A stretch of DNA of 64,000 nt from Acidobacteriota bacterium (GTDB taxonomy: Bacteria > Acidobacteriota > Blastocatellia > Pyrinomonadales > Pyrinomonadaceae): contig JAHBSL010000013.1 of the NCBI GenBank assembly GCA_019639135.1, forward strand, positions 1 to 64,000. The letters are read 5' to 3'. Below are positions 57,014-64,000 of this stretch, one piece after another. Positions within the stretch are counted from its first letter, which is position 1. Every line of letters begins with the position of its first letter. The notes beneath the pieces were generated by a model that saw nothing but the letters and a program-made list of their open reading frames with translations, did no database searches and was not told the origin of the DNA. The position numbers and the translations under genes were made by a program.

Positions 57014-60000
57014 TTTCCCCATGTCTTTTCATTTCCCAGATCCGCAGCCAATAAAAGATCACGGGCGTTACGATCAGCACGTGCAAGAGGCTCGAAACCA
57101 TGCCGCCGAAGACCGGCGTCGCGAGCGGCCGCATCACTTCGGCACCCGCTCCGGTGCTCCACATTATCGGCAAAAGCCCGAAGATGATCGTCGCGACCGT
57201 CATCACCTTTGGCCTGAGGCGAAGCAAAGCACCTTCGATAACGGCCTCCATCAGCGACTCGCGGTCGAGCCGGCCGAGTTCCTCGGTCTTGCGCCTTACG
57301 GCTTCCTCGAGATAAACGACCATCACCACGCCCGTCTGCACCGCCGCTCCGAAAAGAGCGATGAAACCGACCCAGACCGCGACCGAGAAGTTGTATTGCA
57401 GCATCCAGAGCAGATAGAACCCCCCGGTCAGGGCAAACGGTACGGCGAGCATCACATGGGCTGCTTCGAGGAACGAGTTATACGTCAGGTAAAGTGTCCC
57501 GAAGATTAACAGGATCACGATCGGAATAACGATCGTCAGTCGCTCGCGAGCCCGGACCTGATTCTCATATTGGCCGCTCCAGTTAAAGTAGTAACCGGTC
57601 GGTAGTTGAACGCGTTCGCGGACGACTTTGTCCGCCTCGGCAACGAAGCTCCCAAGATCGCGGCCTCGGACGTTGAGCAGCACTGTCCCGCGGAGCAGGC
57701 CGTTCTCGCTCTGGATCATCGCCGGCCCTTCGACCGTTCTGATCTCGGCTAGCAGTGAAAGCGGGATCGCCTCGCCGCTTGGAGAGAGCACCGGGATGCG
57801 GCCGATCGCTTCCGGCGTTGAGCGATATTCCTCGCCGTAGCGGACACGGATCGGGAAGCGGTTCCGGCCTTCGATGGTCGTTGTCAGGTTCGTCTCGCCG
57901 ATGCCGCGTTCGATGATCTGTTGGATAGTAGCGACCTCGATGCCGTAGCGAGCCGCCGCCGGCCGGTTTATCTCGATGTCGATATAAGGAGCACCGCCGA
58001 TCTGTTCGGGATAAACGTCCGCCGCTCCGGGAACGTCGCGTAGCACGGCGGCGATCTGCTGCCCGGTCCGCTCGATGGTGTCGAGGTCGTTGCCGTAAAC
58101 CTTGATGCCGATCTGCGAACGGATGCCGGTCGCCAGCATCTCGATGCGGTTGATGATCGGCTGGGTCCAGATGTTCGTAACGCCCGGCATCCGGAGTGCC
58201 GCATCCATCTCGGTTATCAGCTTTTCGCGGGTCATTCCCGGCCGCCATTCGCTCTCGGGCTTGAGGTGGACGACCGTTTCGTTCATGTTTATCGGTGCCG
58301 GGTCGGTCGAGCTTTCCGCCCGCCCGGCTTTGCCGACGGCCCATTTCACCTCGGGAAATGAAGCGATGATCTGGTCTTGTTTGCTCAGTAGCCGCGTTGC
58401 CTCATCAAGCGAGATGCCGGGGTCGGTCACCGGCATATACATCAGGTCGCCTTCGTTGAGCGGCGGCATGAATTCGCTGCCGATCTGCGTCGTCAGAAAC
58501 ATTGCACCGCTGAAAAGCACGAGAGCGATGGCGATCGTCGTCAGCCGATGCTTAAGTGCCGCGAGCAGAACGGGCTTATAGACCGCCCGCAGGAACCGCA
58601 TTATCGGGTTCCATTCCTCGGGTCGCAGCTTCCCGCGGAGCATATAGCCGCAGAGCACCGGCACGAGCGTAACGCCCATCACGGCCGCAGCGAACATTGC
58701 AAACGTCTTCGTAAATGCAAGCGGATGAAAGAGTTTGCCTTCCTGGCCCGTCAGTGCAAAGACCGGTGCGAAGGCGACAATGATGATCGCCATTGAGGCA
58801 AAGATCGGCCGCCCGACCATCTTTGTCGCGTCGCGGACTATCTCCCAGACGCGCTTCCGGTCAGTAAAATCGACGCCCTCTTTCTCCATCGCCCGATATG
58901 CATTTTCGGTAACGACGATACCCGCATCGACGAGGTCCGAGATGGCGATGGCGATGCCGGCGAGCGACATAATGTTCGACGTAATGCCGAACAGATACAT
59001 GAAGAGAAACGAAGCAAGCGCCGCGAGCGGCAGCGGTATCGTGACGATAAAGCTCGAGCGGAAATGGGCGAGGAAGATGAGGTTAACGAGCGTCACGAGG
59101 ATCAGTTCCTCGATCAGAGCTTCCTTCAGCGTATCGGCGGTCCGGTTGATCAGGTCCGTCCGGTCATAGAACGGCTCGATCGTCACGCCCTCCGGCAGTC
59201 CGAGCTTTATCTCCTCGATCTTTTTCTTGACGTTGTCGATGGCGACCAAAGCACTGACGCCATATCGCATTATGACCACGCCGCCAACGGCCTCTTTGCC
59301 GTTCTTATCAAGCGAGCCGGTGCGGAAGGCATTGCCGATCTTCACTTCCCCGAGGTCGCGGACGTAGATCGGCGTTCCGTTCTGCGAACCAACGACGATC
59401 GTCGCGACATCTTCGACCGAAGTCACCAACCCAACGCCGCGGACGACCGCCCATTCGCCGGCCTGCTCGACGACGTTCCCGCCGACGTTCGAGTTTGCCG
59501 TCTCGACCGCCTCAAGAACCCGTGAGAGCGGGATGTTGTATGCCCGAAGCTTATTCGGATCGATATCGACCTGATATTGCCGGACGTAGCCGCCTACGGT
59601 CGCGACCTCCGAGATGCCATCGACCGAGTTGAGTTGGTAGCGGACGAACCAATCCTGCAGCGTGCGGAGTTCCTGCAGGCTATGTTTGTCCGATTCGAGC
59701 GTGTACCAAAAGACTTGCCCGAGCCCGCTTGCGTCCGGCCCGAGCGTCGGCGTAACCCCGGCGGGAAGTTGCGCAGCGACGAGGTTCAGCCGTTCGAGTA
59801 TCCGCGTTCGAGCCCAGTAAAGCTCGACGTCGTCCTCGAAGATGACGTTGATCATCGAGAAGCTGAACGCCGAACTCGCCCTTACGGTCCGGACGCCCGG
59901 CAGCCCTTGCAGATTAGAGACCAGCGGATAGGTGACCTGGTCTTCCACCTCCTGCGGCGAGCGGCCGGGCCAGTCCGTAAAGACGATGACCTGATTATCC

Positions 60001-60128
60001 GAGACGTCGGGAATGGCATCGATCGGCGTATTGAACAGCGCGTAGAACCCAGCCCCTGCAAGCGCAATGTAAAGGGCGATCACGATAACGCGATTCTTAA
60101 TGGACCACTCGATCAGCCAATTGATCAT
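57006..60128 (-). CDS. CusA/CzcA-family heavy-metal RND pump
   Basis: A 1040-residue proton-driven exporter with 12 transmembrane helices and two large periplasmic loops. The heavy-metal branch signature is present: [20 protein letters not shown] (about 41-60), [21 protein letters not shown], and in helix 4 the charged [42 protein letters not shown] and [19 protein letters not shown] match the Cu/Ag CusA type closely. With a Met-rich lipoprotein and a Cys-rich secreted protein upstream, copper or silver is the likeliest cargo. 27 bp after the lipoprotein gene. Confidence 0.93.
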   Translation of the reverse strand: MINWLIEWSIKNRVIVIALYIALAGAGFYALFNTPIDAIPDVSDNQVIVFTDWPGRSPQEVEDQVTYPLVSNLQGLPGVRTVRASSAFSFSMINVIFEDDVELYWARTRILERLNLVAAQLPAGVTPTLGPDASGLGQVFWYTLESDKHSLQELRTLQDWFVRYQLNSVDGISEVATVGGYVRQYQVDIDPNKLRAYNIPLSRVLEAVETANSNVGGNVVEQAGEWAVVRGVGLVTSVEDVATIVVGSQNGTPIYVRDLGEVKIGNAFRTGSLDKNGKEAVGGVVIMRYGVSALVAIDNVKKKIEEIKLGLPEGVTIEPFYDRTDLINRTADTLKEALIEELILVTLVNLIFLAHFRSSFIVTIPLPLAALASFLFMYLFGITSNIMSLAGIAIAISDLVDAGIVVTENAYRAMEKEGVDFTDRKRVWEIVRDATKMVGRPIFASMAIIIVAFAPVFALTGQEGKLFHPLAFTKTFAMFAAAVMGVTLVPVLCGYMLRGKLRPEEWNPIMRFLRAVYKPVLLAALKHRLTTIAIALVLFSGAMFLTTQIGSEFMPPLNEGDLMYMPVTDPGISLDEATRLLSKQDQIIASFPEVKWAVGKAGRAESSTDPAPINMNETVVHLKPESEWRPGMTREKLITEMDAALRMPGVTNIWTQPIINRIEMLATGIRSQIGIKVYGNDLDTIERTGQQIAAVLRDVPGAADVYPEQIGGAPYIDIEINRPAAARYGIEVATIQQIIERGIGETNLTTTIEGRNRFPIRVRYGEEYRSTPEAIGRIPVLSPSGEAIPLSLLAEIRTVEGPAMIQSENGLLRGTVLLNVRGRDLGSFVAEADKVVRERVQLPTGYYFNWSGQYENQVRARERLTIVIPIVILLIFGTLYLTYNSFLEAAHVMLAVPFALTGGFYLLWMLQYNFSVAVWVGFIALFGAAVQTGVVMVVYLEEAVRRKTEELGRLDRESLMEAVIEGALLRLRPKVMTVATIIFGLLPIMWSTGAGAEVMRPLATPVFGGMVSSLLHVLIVTPVIFYWLRIWEMKRHGENA

Positions 60129-60155
60129 CGATGGCTTCCTCTGCTTCTCCGTGCG

Positions 60156-60590
60156 TTACTGCGCGACGATCGGCAGGTTTGCCGAGCCGCTTCCGGCCGG
60201 GCCTTCATACTTGATCTGTGCCTGCCATTCGCCGCCCATTTCAAGATCGGTCTTGCCGGCGTAAACGCCCGGCGTCGAGGTCGTCGTAAACGTTGCCGGG
60301 TTGTTCATTACGGCCATCGTGCCCATCGCCGGCATATGGAAGTTCAGCGAGACCGAGCCGACATCGACTGGCTTGCCGGAAGCATCGGTGAAGGTCAGCG
60401 TAAATTCCTGCTTGCCCTTGCGGAGCACGCCGTCCTTGCTGGCTAGCGTCGCGGTCAGGTTGTTACCGGCCGGGCCGCTCTTAACGGTCTTGCCGGTTGC
60501 GGCAGCATCTCCGCCGCTCGATGAACCGCCGCAGGCAGCGGCAAACACGGCAAACGCCGCGATGATCAAAAATACAGTTGTCTTCTTCAT
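60156..60590 (-). CDS. Met-rich YtkA/FixH-like lipoprotein
   Basis: A 144-residue lipoprotein: signal MKKTTVFLIIAAFAVFAAAC with lipobox AAAC (Cys20), a Gly/Ser linker and an immunoglobulin-like YtkA/FixH domain. Its loop FHMPAMGTMAVM carries one His and three Met, a plausible Cu(I)/Ag(I) site. It sits upstream of the CusA-type gene (27 bp), which suggests a periplasmic metal carrier similar in role to CusF. The ATG at 60590 was chosen for the signal peptide. Confidence 0.78.
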   Translation of the reverse strand: MKKTTVFLIIAAFAVFAAACGGSSSGGDAAATGKTVKSGPAGNNLTATLASKDGVLRKGKQEFTLTFTDASGKPVDVGSVSLNFHMPAMGTMAVMNNPATFTTTSTPGVYAGKTDLEMGGEWQAQIKYEGPAGSGSANLPIVAQ

Positions 60591-60722
60591 AGGTCTTCTC
60601 CTTTGGATTTGTTTTGGTTTAAATGCAATTGCGGCCACGCGATCGCGGGCACGCGCGAAAAGGCCGCCGTATCTCGAGGCACACGAATGCGCTCAAAGCC
60701 TAACGGCGGTCGTTGAAAAAAA

Positions 60723-61109
60723 TTAGATCAGGAAGGAATTATGTTGTAGGAAAAGGTCCGGCGGCCGCGGAAGTTGCGGCGTCGCGAGTGGTCGTTCCGC
60801 TCCGGGCGGCGGTGAGTGCTGGACTATCCGAACCGGGATAAAAGGAACGAACGGCTCGGCCGCGACAATCTTTGCGATCGGGAGCTTCACCTGCGCATCG
60901 GCATTTGCACGGTGCACATTGACAAAACCCTCGTCGCCGCAAAGTTCTTCGCAGCAAGGCTGGGCGCTCATCGCGGTGCCCTGTATCTTCTCGCGTTTGC
61001 AGCAGCTTGAGACCGAATTGCCGCCCATATCAACGCAGTGACAAACGCCCGCCCAGATGTTGCCGGCGATGGTAAGCACGAAGATAATGGCTGCAAAACG
61101 GCGCTTCAT
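60723..61109 (-). CDS. Cys-rich secreted protein heading the metal operon
   Basis: A 128-residue exported protein of unknown family. Signal peptide MKRRFAAIIFVLTIAGNIWA; the mature N-terminal half is cysteine-rich (GVCHCVDMGG, SSCCKREK, QPCCEELCGDEG: eight Cys in about 35 residues), then a Pro-rich tail ending LFLQHNSFLI. The Cys set suggests metal binding or disulfides. First gene after the dyad promoter; 132 bp separate it from the Met-rich lipoprotein gene. Start at 61109 gives the signal peptide. Confidence 0.65.
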   Translation of the reverse strand: MKRRFAAIIFVLTIAGNIWAGVCHCVDMGGNSVSSCCKREKIQGTAMSAQPCCEELCGDEGFVNVHRANADAQVKLPIAKIVAAEPFVPFIPVRIVQHSPPPGAERPLATPQLPRPPDLFLQHNSFLI

Positions 61110-61114
61110 AGCTC

Positions 61115-61159
61115 CAACTTTGAAATATGAACTTGCTAGATGCTTCTTGTCAAGCATCT
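61115..61159 (-). promoter_or_regulatory. Promoter with dyad for the metal-efflux operon
   Basis: On the minus strand AGATGCTT-GACAAG-AAGCATCT (61159-61138) has perfect 8-bp arms. TTGACA lies within its centre as a -35, and TCATAT about 17 bp further down is a weak -10, so the operator would block or turn the promoter. It has no T-tract, so it is not a good terminator for the porin gene upstream, although its position would allow that. Likely ligand: a metal-responsive regulator not encoded in this window. Confidence 0.5.
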
Positions 61160-61199
61160 TTTCAATAATACACGCGAAGGCCAGAACTATTTCCTATCT

Positions 61200-62705
61200 T
61201 CAAAAACTGTAAACAGCGGCGAGATTCACATGGTTCGAGTTCTGCCGTCCGCTCAAGGTCCAGTCGGTCCGGAAGCGGCGAAACTCGATGCCGGCTGAGA
61301 ACTGCGGCGTAAATTTATAGATCGCCTCGATAGCGGCGGCAAAGTTCCGCGTTCGCACATCACGCGGGACGAACGTAACAAGATCTTCATTTCGCGGGTC
61401 GTCAAGCCCAAAAGAACCGTAGATGGTCAGTCGGTCGCGGAAGGCTTCAGGCGTAAAGCCGAGTTGAGCCCAGCCGCCGCGTGTCCCGATCGCCCGAACG
61501 CCGCCGGGCACAAGCGTGCTGCCGTTTCGGTAAGCGAACTCGGCATTCAGGCCCTGAAAGATGCCGCCCTGAAACCCGGCCAGGTTCCTGCCGGTAAATG
61601 CTTCGCCGGTCAGGTTCAGTCGGTCATGAAGCGGCAGGTTCCAGTCAAGCGCGATGCCGACGGAATCCGATTCGTTCTTTACGCCCGATGCGCCTGTAAA
61701 GACCCGCGAGCGGCCGTAATGGCCGGAGATGGCGATGCTGCCGGGTTTCTTGGTGCCGAGGACGTTTGAATCGGCGATCGAAACGCGGCCCTGAAAGTAA
61801 GGGACTCGCGACGCGGAACCCGAATTCGGTTGAAGGAAAAATGCGGCGTTCGTCGCCGAATCACCCGATTGCGGAGCGGCAACGGCCGCCTGCATCGTTA
61901 CAAATTTACCAAGTTTAGTTTCGGCCTTGATCTGCGGAAGCCGTGCCCAGTTGTTGCCGGCCGCGGCCATCTGCGGGATCGCGGCCGCCGCGAGCGAGGT
62001 CGGGCTTGCCGGTGCAAAAACTGACCAGTCTTGTCCGAGCGTCAGCGAAGTCTTCTCCCATGCGAGCTTCACATTCGCCAGCCGCAGGCGGACAACCCCA
62101 AAGTTCTCACCAATGCCGACCGAAGGAAAACCGCCAAAGAAATCTGCCTCAACCACGGCCGAAAGGTTAGCGTTTCCGGCCCTTGCACCTTCGAGCCGAA
62201 CGCCGAACCGCGTTTGCCTGAGCGAAGCGCCCGTTCCGCCGCGGCCGGCCGGGGATGCAAAGAGCGGCACATCCGCATTGTTCGTTCCGCCCGTGTTCGT
62301 GAATGCATTGAAATAGATCGAGCCGTAGGGCGTAAGCCTCGCACTCCCAACATTCACTCCGAGTTCGGGCTTCTGCTGCGCTGCCGGAGCGTTTTCCGCA
62401 CGAGCAGTTTCAGCATACTTCGGTTCAGCCGTCGGTGTCGCCGCTTCAGGCTTCGTCGCTGCCGCCTGTGAAACGGCCGTCAAGAGTTTCTTTAGCTCTT
62501 CGATCTGCTGCTGCATCGCGGCGACCTGAACCTCAAGCTGCTCGATCCGTTCGTCCGGAGTCGCTTTCTTCTCAGCCGGCCGGGAGGTTTCGACCTCGCT
62601 TTTTGGCGAGCCCTCCCGCGTCTGTCCATTTAGGACGACGGCCGATGCAAAATTTATCAACAGCGCCACACAGATCGCTGCAAGAGATCGTTTAGTAGGG
62701 AACAT
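61200..62705 (-). CDS. Outer-membrane porin with N-terminal coiled coil
   Basis: A 501-residue porin. Signal peptide (about 1-28), a charged coiled-coil segment (DERIEQLEVQVAAMQQQIEELKK region, about 50-75) of the kind that trimerises DcaP/OprO-like porins, an Ala/Pro linker (about 80-112), then a 16- to 18-strand barrel beginning with ARLTPYGSIYFNAF and ending HVNLAAVYSF, with the terminal Phe. Substrate unknown. Not part of the metal operon by promoter, but on the same strand directly upstream. Confidence 0.85.
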   Translation of the reverse strand: MFPTKRSLAAICVALLINFASAVVLNGQTREGSPKSEVETSRPAEKKATPDERIEQLEVQVAAMQQQIEELKKLLTAVSQAAATKPEAATPTAEPKYAETARAENAPAAQQKPELGVNVGSARLTPYGSIYFNAFTNTGGTNNADVPLFASPAGRGGTGASLRQTRFGVRLEGARAGNANLSAVVEADFFGGFPSVGIGENFGVVRLRLANVKLAWEKTSLTLGQDWSVFAPASPTSLAAAAIPQMAAAGNNWARLPQIKAETKLGKFVTMQAAVAAPQSGDSATNAAFFLQPNSGSASRVPYFQGRVSIADSNVLGTKKPGSIAISGHYGRSRVFTGASGVKNESDSVGIALDWNLPLHDRLNLTGEAFTGRNLAGFQGGIFQGLNAEFAYRNGSTLVPGGVRAIGTRGGWAQLGFTPEAFRDRLTIYGSFGLDDPRNEDLVTFVPRDVRTRNFAAAIEAIYKFTPQFSAGIEFRRFRTDWTLSGRQNSNHVNLAAVYSF

Positions 62706-62795
62706 ATTGTCCTCGCATCGGGTTGAAGCGAGTTGGCAGGGAGGCAGTCGTGCCCCACCTGCCGGGACTCACGGGAGTTCAAGATCGGCGTGTCG

Positions 62796-63119
62796 CTAGC
62801 GCATCTTCTCAAACCGCAGAATGGTCGTCCTGCCGTTTGCCGAGGTTACATCGAGTCCGTCTTCTTCGCCCGACTCTGAGAATTTGAACTCGATAGCCGT
62901 TACGTCCTCGATGCTGCGGGTCATGTCGCCGACCATCAACTGGACAGCCGGCCTCTCGTCCTTGGTGTCAATATCGGCACCGACGAACGGCAGGCCGGAC
63001 TCGATCCAATAGTCGTTCCCGTTCTCGAAAACGCCGAGCCGCGTCGGCCGCCCTTCAAACCTCTCGCTAAAGAACTTCAGAAAATCTGCCCATTCGTGTT
63101 TTTGTGCTGCTTTTGTCAT
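62796..63119 (-). CDS. Small conserved protein, DUF5335-like
   Basis: A 107-residue cytosolic protein: MTKAAQKHEWADFLKFFSER start, then GRPTRLGVFENG, GADIDTKDERPAVQLMVGD and a C-terminal GRTTILRFEKM. The pattern fits DUF5335 as I recall it: a short helix then two beta layers. Function unknown. GAGGT precedes the ATG at 63119, which I prefer over the upstream start at 63164. Confidence 0.5.
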   Translation of the reverse strand: MTKAAQKHEWADFLKFFSERFEGRPTRLGVFENGNDYWIESGLPFVGADIDTKDERPAVQLMVGDMTRSIEDVTAIEFKFSESGEEDGLDVTSANGRTTILRFEKMR

Positions 63120-63194
63120 TTCAATTACCTCCGGGCAATGCCCGAGCTGCGAAAATTTTCGCACCTTAGGAAAATTCCACGCATATTTCGTCCG

Positions 63195-63590
63195 TTAGCA
63201 CGCCGTTTCCGCGTTCGGGTTAGGGAACATATCCGCCTCGTCCTCACCACGCCGCGGGTTAAGACATGCAAAATCCTTTTCGATCAGCACGTTCAGTTCG
63301 GCACCATCGCCGATCAACTTTGTGAACTCGATAGAAACCTCGTCGCCTGCCGCCCATTGGACCGCCGCCGTCCGCGGAAGGCTAACAACCACGCGGTTAC
63401 CGGCAAGCCGTGCGTCGGCTGCGGAAGTTTCATCGGAGCATTCGATCCCGTACGCAAGAACCGCCTCCAGGTCTGAACCGAACGCTACGGATTCCTCGAC
63501 CGCCGTGCACGAGGCGAGTGCCTCAACCTCGGGCCGGGTAAGCCGCATACGGATCGAATTGTGCCTTAAACGCAACTTCACAAGAATCAT
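63195..63590 (-). CDS. Conserved hypothetical protein, DUF7009-like
   Basis: A 131-residue protein starting [25 protein letters not shown], a start I know from a small family of unknown function (KxRxxxNSIRxRLTxxEV, called DUF7009), then a beta-rich middle ([34 protein letters not shown]) and a Cys/acid-rich tail. No catalytic motif. Start at 63590 chosen by the family pattern. It is divergent from the ABC ATPase gene. Confidence 0.55.
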   Translation of the reverse strand: MILVKLRLRHNSIRMRLTRPEVEALASCTAVEESVAFGSDLEAVLAYGIECSDETSAADARLAGNRVVVSLPRTAAVQWAAGDEVSIEFTKLIGDGAELNVLIEKDFACLNPRRGEDEADMFPNPNAETAC

Positions 63591-63678
63591 TATCTCAAAT
63601 TTCGTGCCGCTTTCGTGGTCAGCTCTTTGCACATCGTATTTTCGGAAGCCGAGCTTTCAAGAACCTCGGCGCGTCGAA

Positions 63679-64000
63679 ATGAAGGAACAGCGACAACGAT
63701 CCGATGCCCAAACGAGCGAAGCAAGCGTGAACGCGGCTGCCGATGCCGTATTTCAGATCCGCGGGGTGACGAAGGTCTATCGCATGGGCGAGGTCGAGGT
63801 CCACGCATTAAAGGGCGTCGATCTTGAGCTTTACCGTGGCGAGTTGGTCGTTCTCCTCGGTGCCTCGGGAAGCGGAAAATCGACCCTGCTCAACATCATC
63901 GGCGGCCTCGATACGCCGACCGAAGGCACGGTGGTTTATCAGGATCACATCCTAACCTCGGCCGATGAATCCGAGCTTACACGCTTTCGCCGCGAGCACG
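63679..64000 (+). CDS. LolD/MacB-type ABC transporter ATPase (partial, 5' part)
   Basis: The first 107 codons of an ABC ATPase run off the window. After a poorly conserved 24-residue leader: [40 protein letters not shown], Walker [10 protein letters not shown] (about residues 62-70), [16 protein letters not shown] and [10 protein letters not shown]. The [12 protein letters not shown] start and GGLDTPTEG are typical of the LolD/MacB/FtsE-like group exporting lipoproteins or substrates to the outer membrane. The permease would lie beyond 64000. Confidence 0.9.
   Translation, partial: MKEQRQRSDAQTSEASVNAAADAVFQIRGVTKVYRMGEVEVHALKGVDLELYRGELVVLLGASGSGKSTLLNIIGGLDTPTEGTVVYQDHILTSADESELTRFRREH

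Overview
The window reads as one contiguous chromosomal piece of a Gram-negative, GC-rich bacterium. Outer-membrane functions are plain: the lipid A enzyme LpxI, a TonB-dependent receptor, porins and beta-barrels, and a TolC/RND pump. Phylum Acidobacteriota (class Blastocatellia or near it) is my best guess, from the overall mix: YdeP-type oxidoreductase, GxxExxY protein, REP-type hairpin elements, many small toxin-antitoxin modules and large secreted M16/M28/S8 peptidases. This is inference, because the window has no rRNA or tRNA gene.

Layout. 1-5.4 kb: tyrosine catabolism (fahA), a DUF433/DUF5615 toxin-antitoxin pair whose toxin carries an in-frame stop, and molybdenum-dependent oxidoreductase functions (fdhD and a YdeP-type enzyme with a REP-doublet inserted in its reading frame). 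5.5-15.7 kb: housekeeping genes (purF, thioesterase, ferredoxin, Fe/Mn superoxide dismutase, lipA) mixed with a translationally coupled membrane-protein operon and two more toxin-antitoxin modules. 15.8-27.7 kb: cell-envelope and secreted proteins (M16, M28 and S8 peptidases, lpxI, a beta-barrel, unknown secreted proteins) and rsmI. 27.7-33.5 kb: a gluconeogenic block (glpX, a BchE-like radical SAM protein, ppsA) and a seven-iron ferredoxin. 33.6-36.5 kb: a TonB receptor and mobA.

36.5-53.4 kb is the most interesting part, a nitrogen-oxide respiration island. A nine-gene minus-strand operon encodes a Tat-exported NarG-type molybdenum subunit, a NarH-type iron-sulfur subunit, a heme-binding gamma subunit of the ethylbenzene-dehydrogenase type and a TorD/NarJ chaperone. 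The same operon encodes its own quinol-oxidising module (Rieske protein, b6-type cytochrome b, seven-heme cytochrome c), a four-helix membrane protein and a GltD-like flavoprotein. Facing it is a plus-strand operon with ric/ytfE (repair of nitrosative damage to Fe-S clusters), a ywiC-like gene, a radical SAM gene, a PLP decarboxylase and a Crp/Fnr-family regulator. The promoter regions of both operons carry the same palindrome, ATGACC-N2-GGTCAT, each about 37-42 bp upstream of a predicted start site, so the regulator probably controls both. fdhD and mobA elsewhere in the window serve the same class of molybdenum enzymes.

53.5-61.1 kb is a heavy-metal (probably copper/silver) efflux operon: Cys-rich secreted protein, Met-rich lipoprotein, CusA-type RND pump, His-rich DUF2231 membrane protein, TolC and CusB. 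Its promoter carries a strong dyad. The window closes with a porin, two small conserved proteins and the start of a LolD/MacB-type ABC ATPase cut by the window end. No gene-free stretch exceeds about 225 bp. I saw no CRISPR array, tRNA, rRNA or complete insertion sequence.
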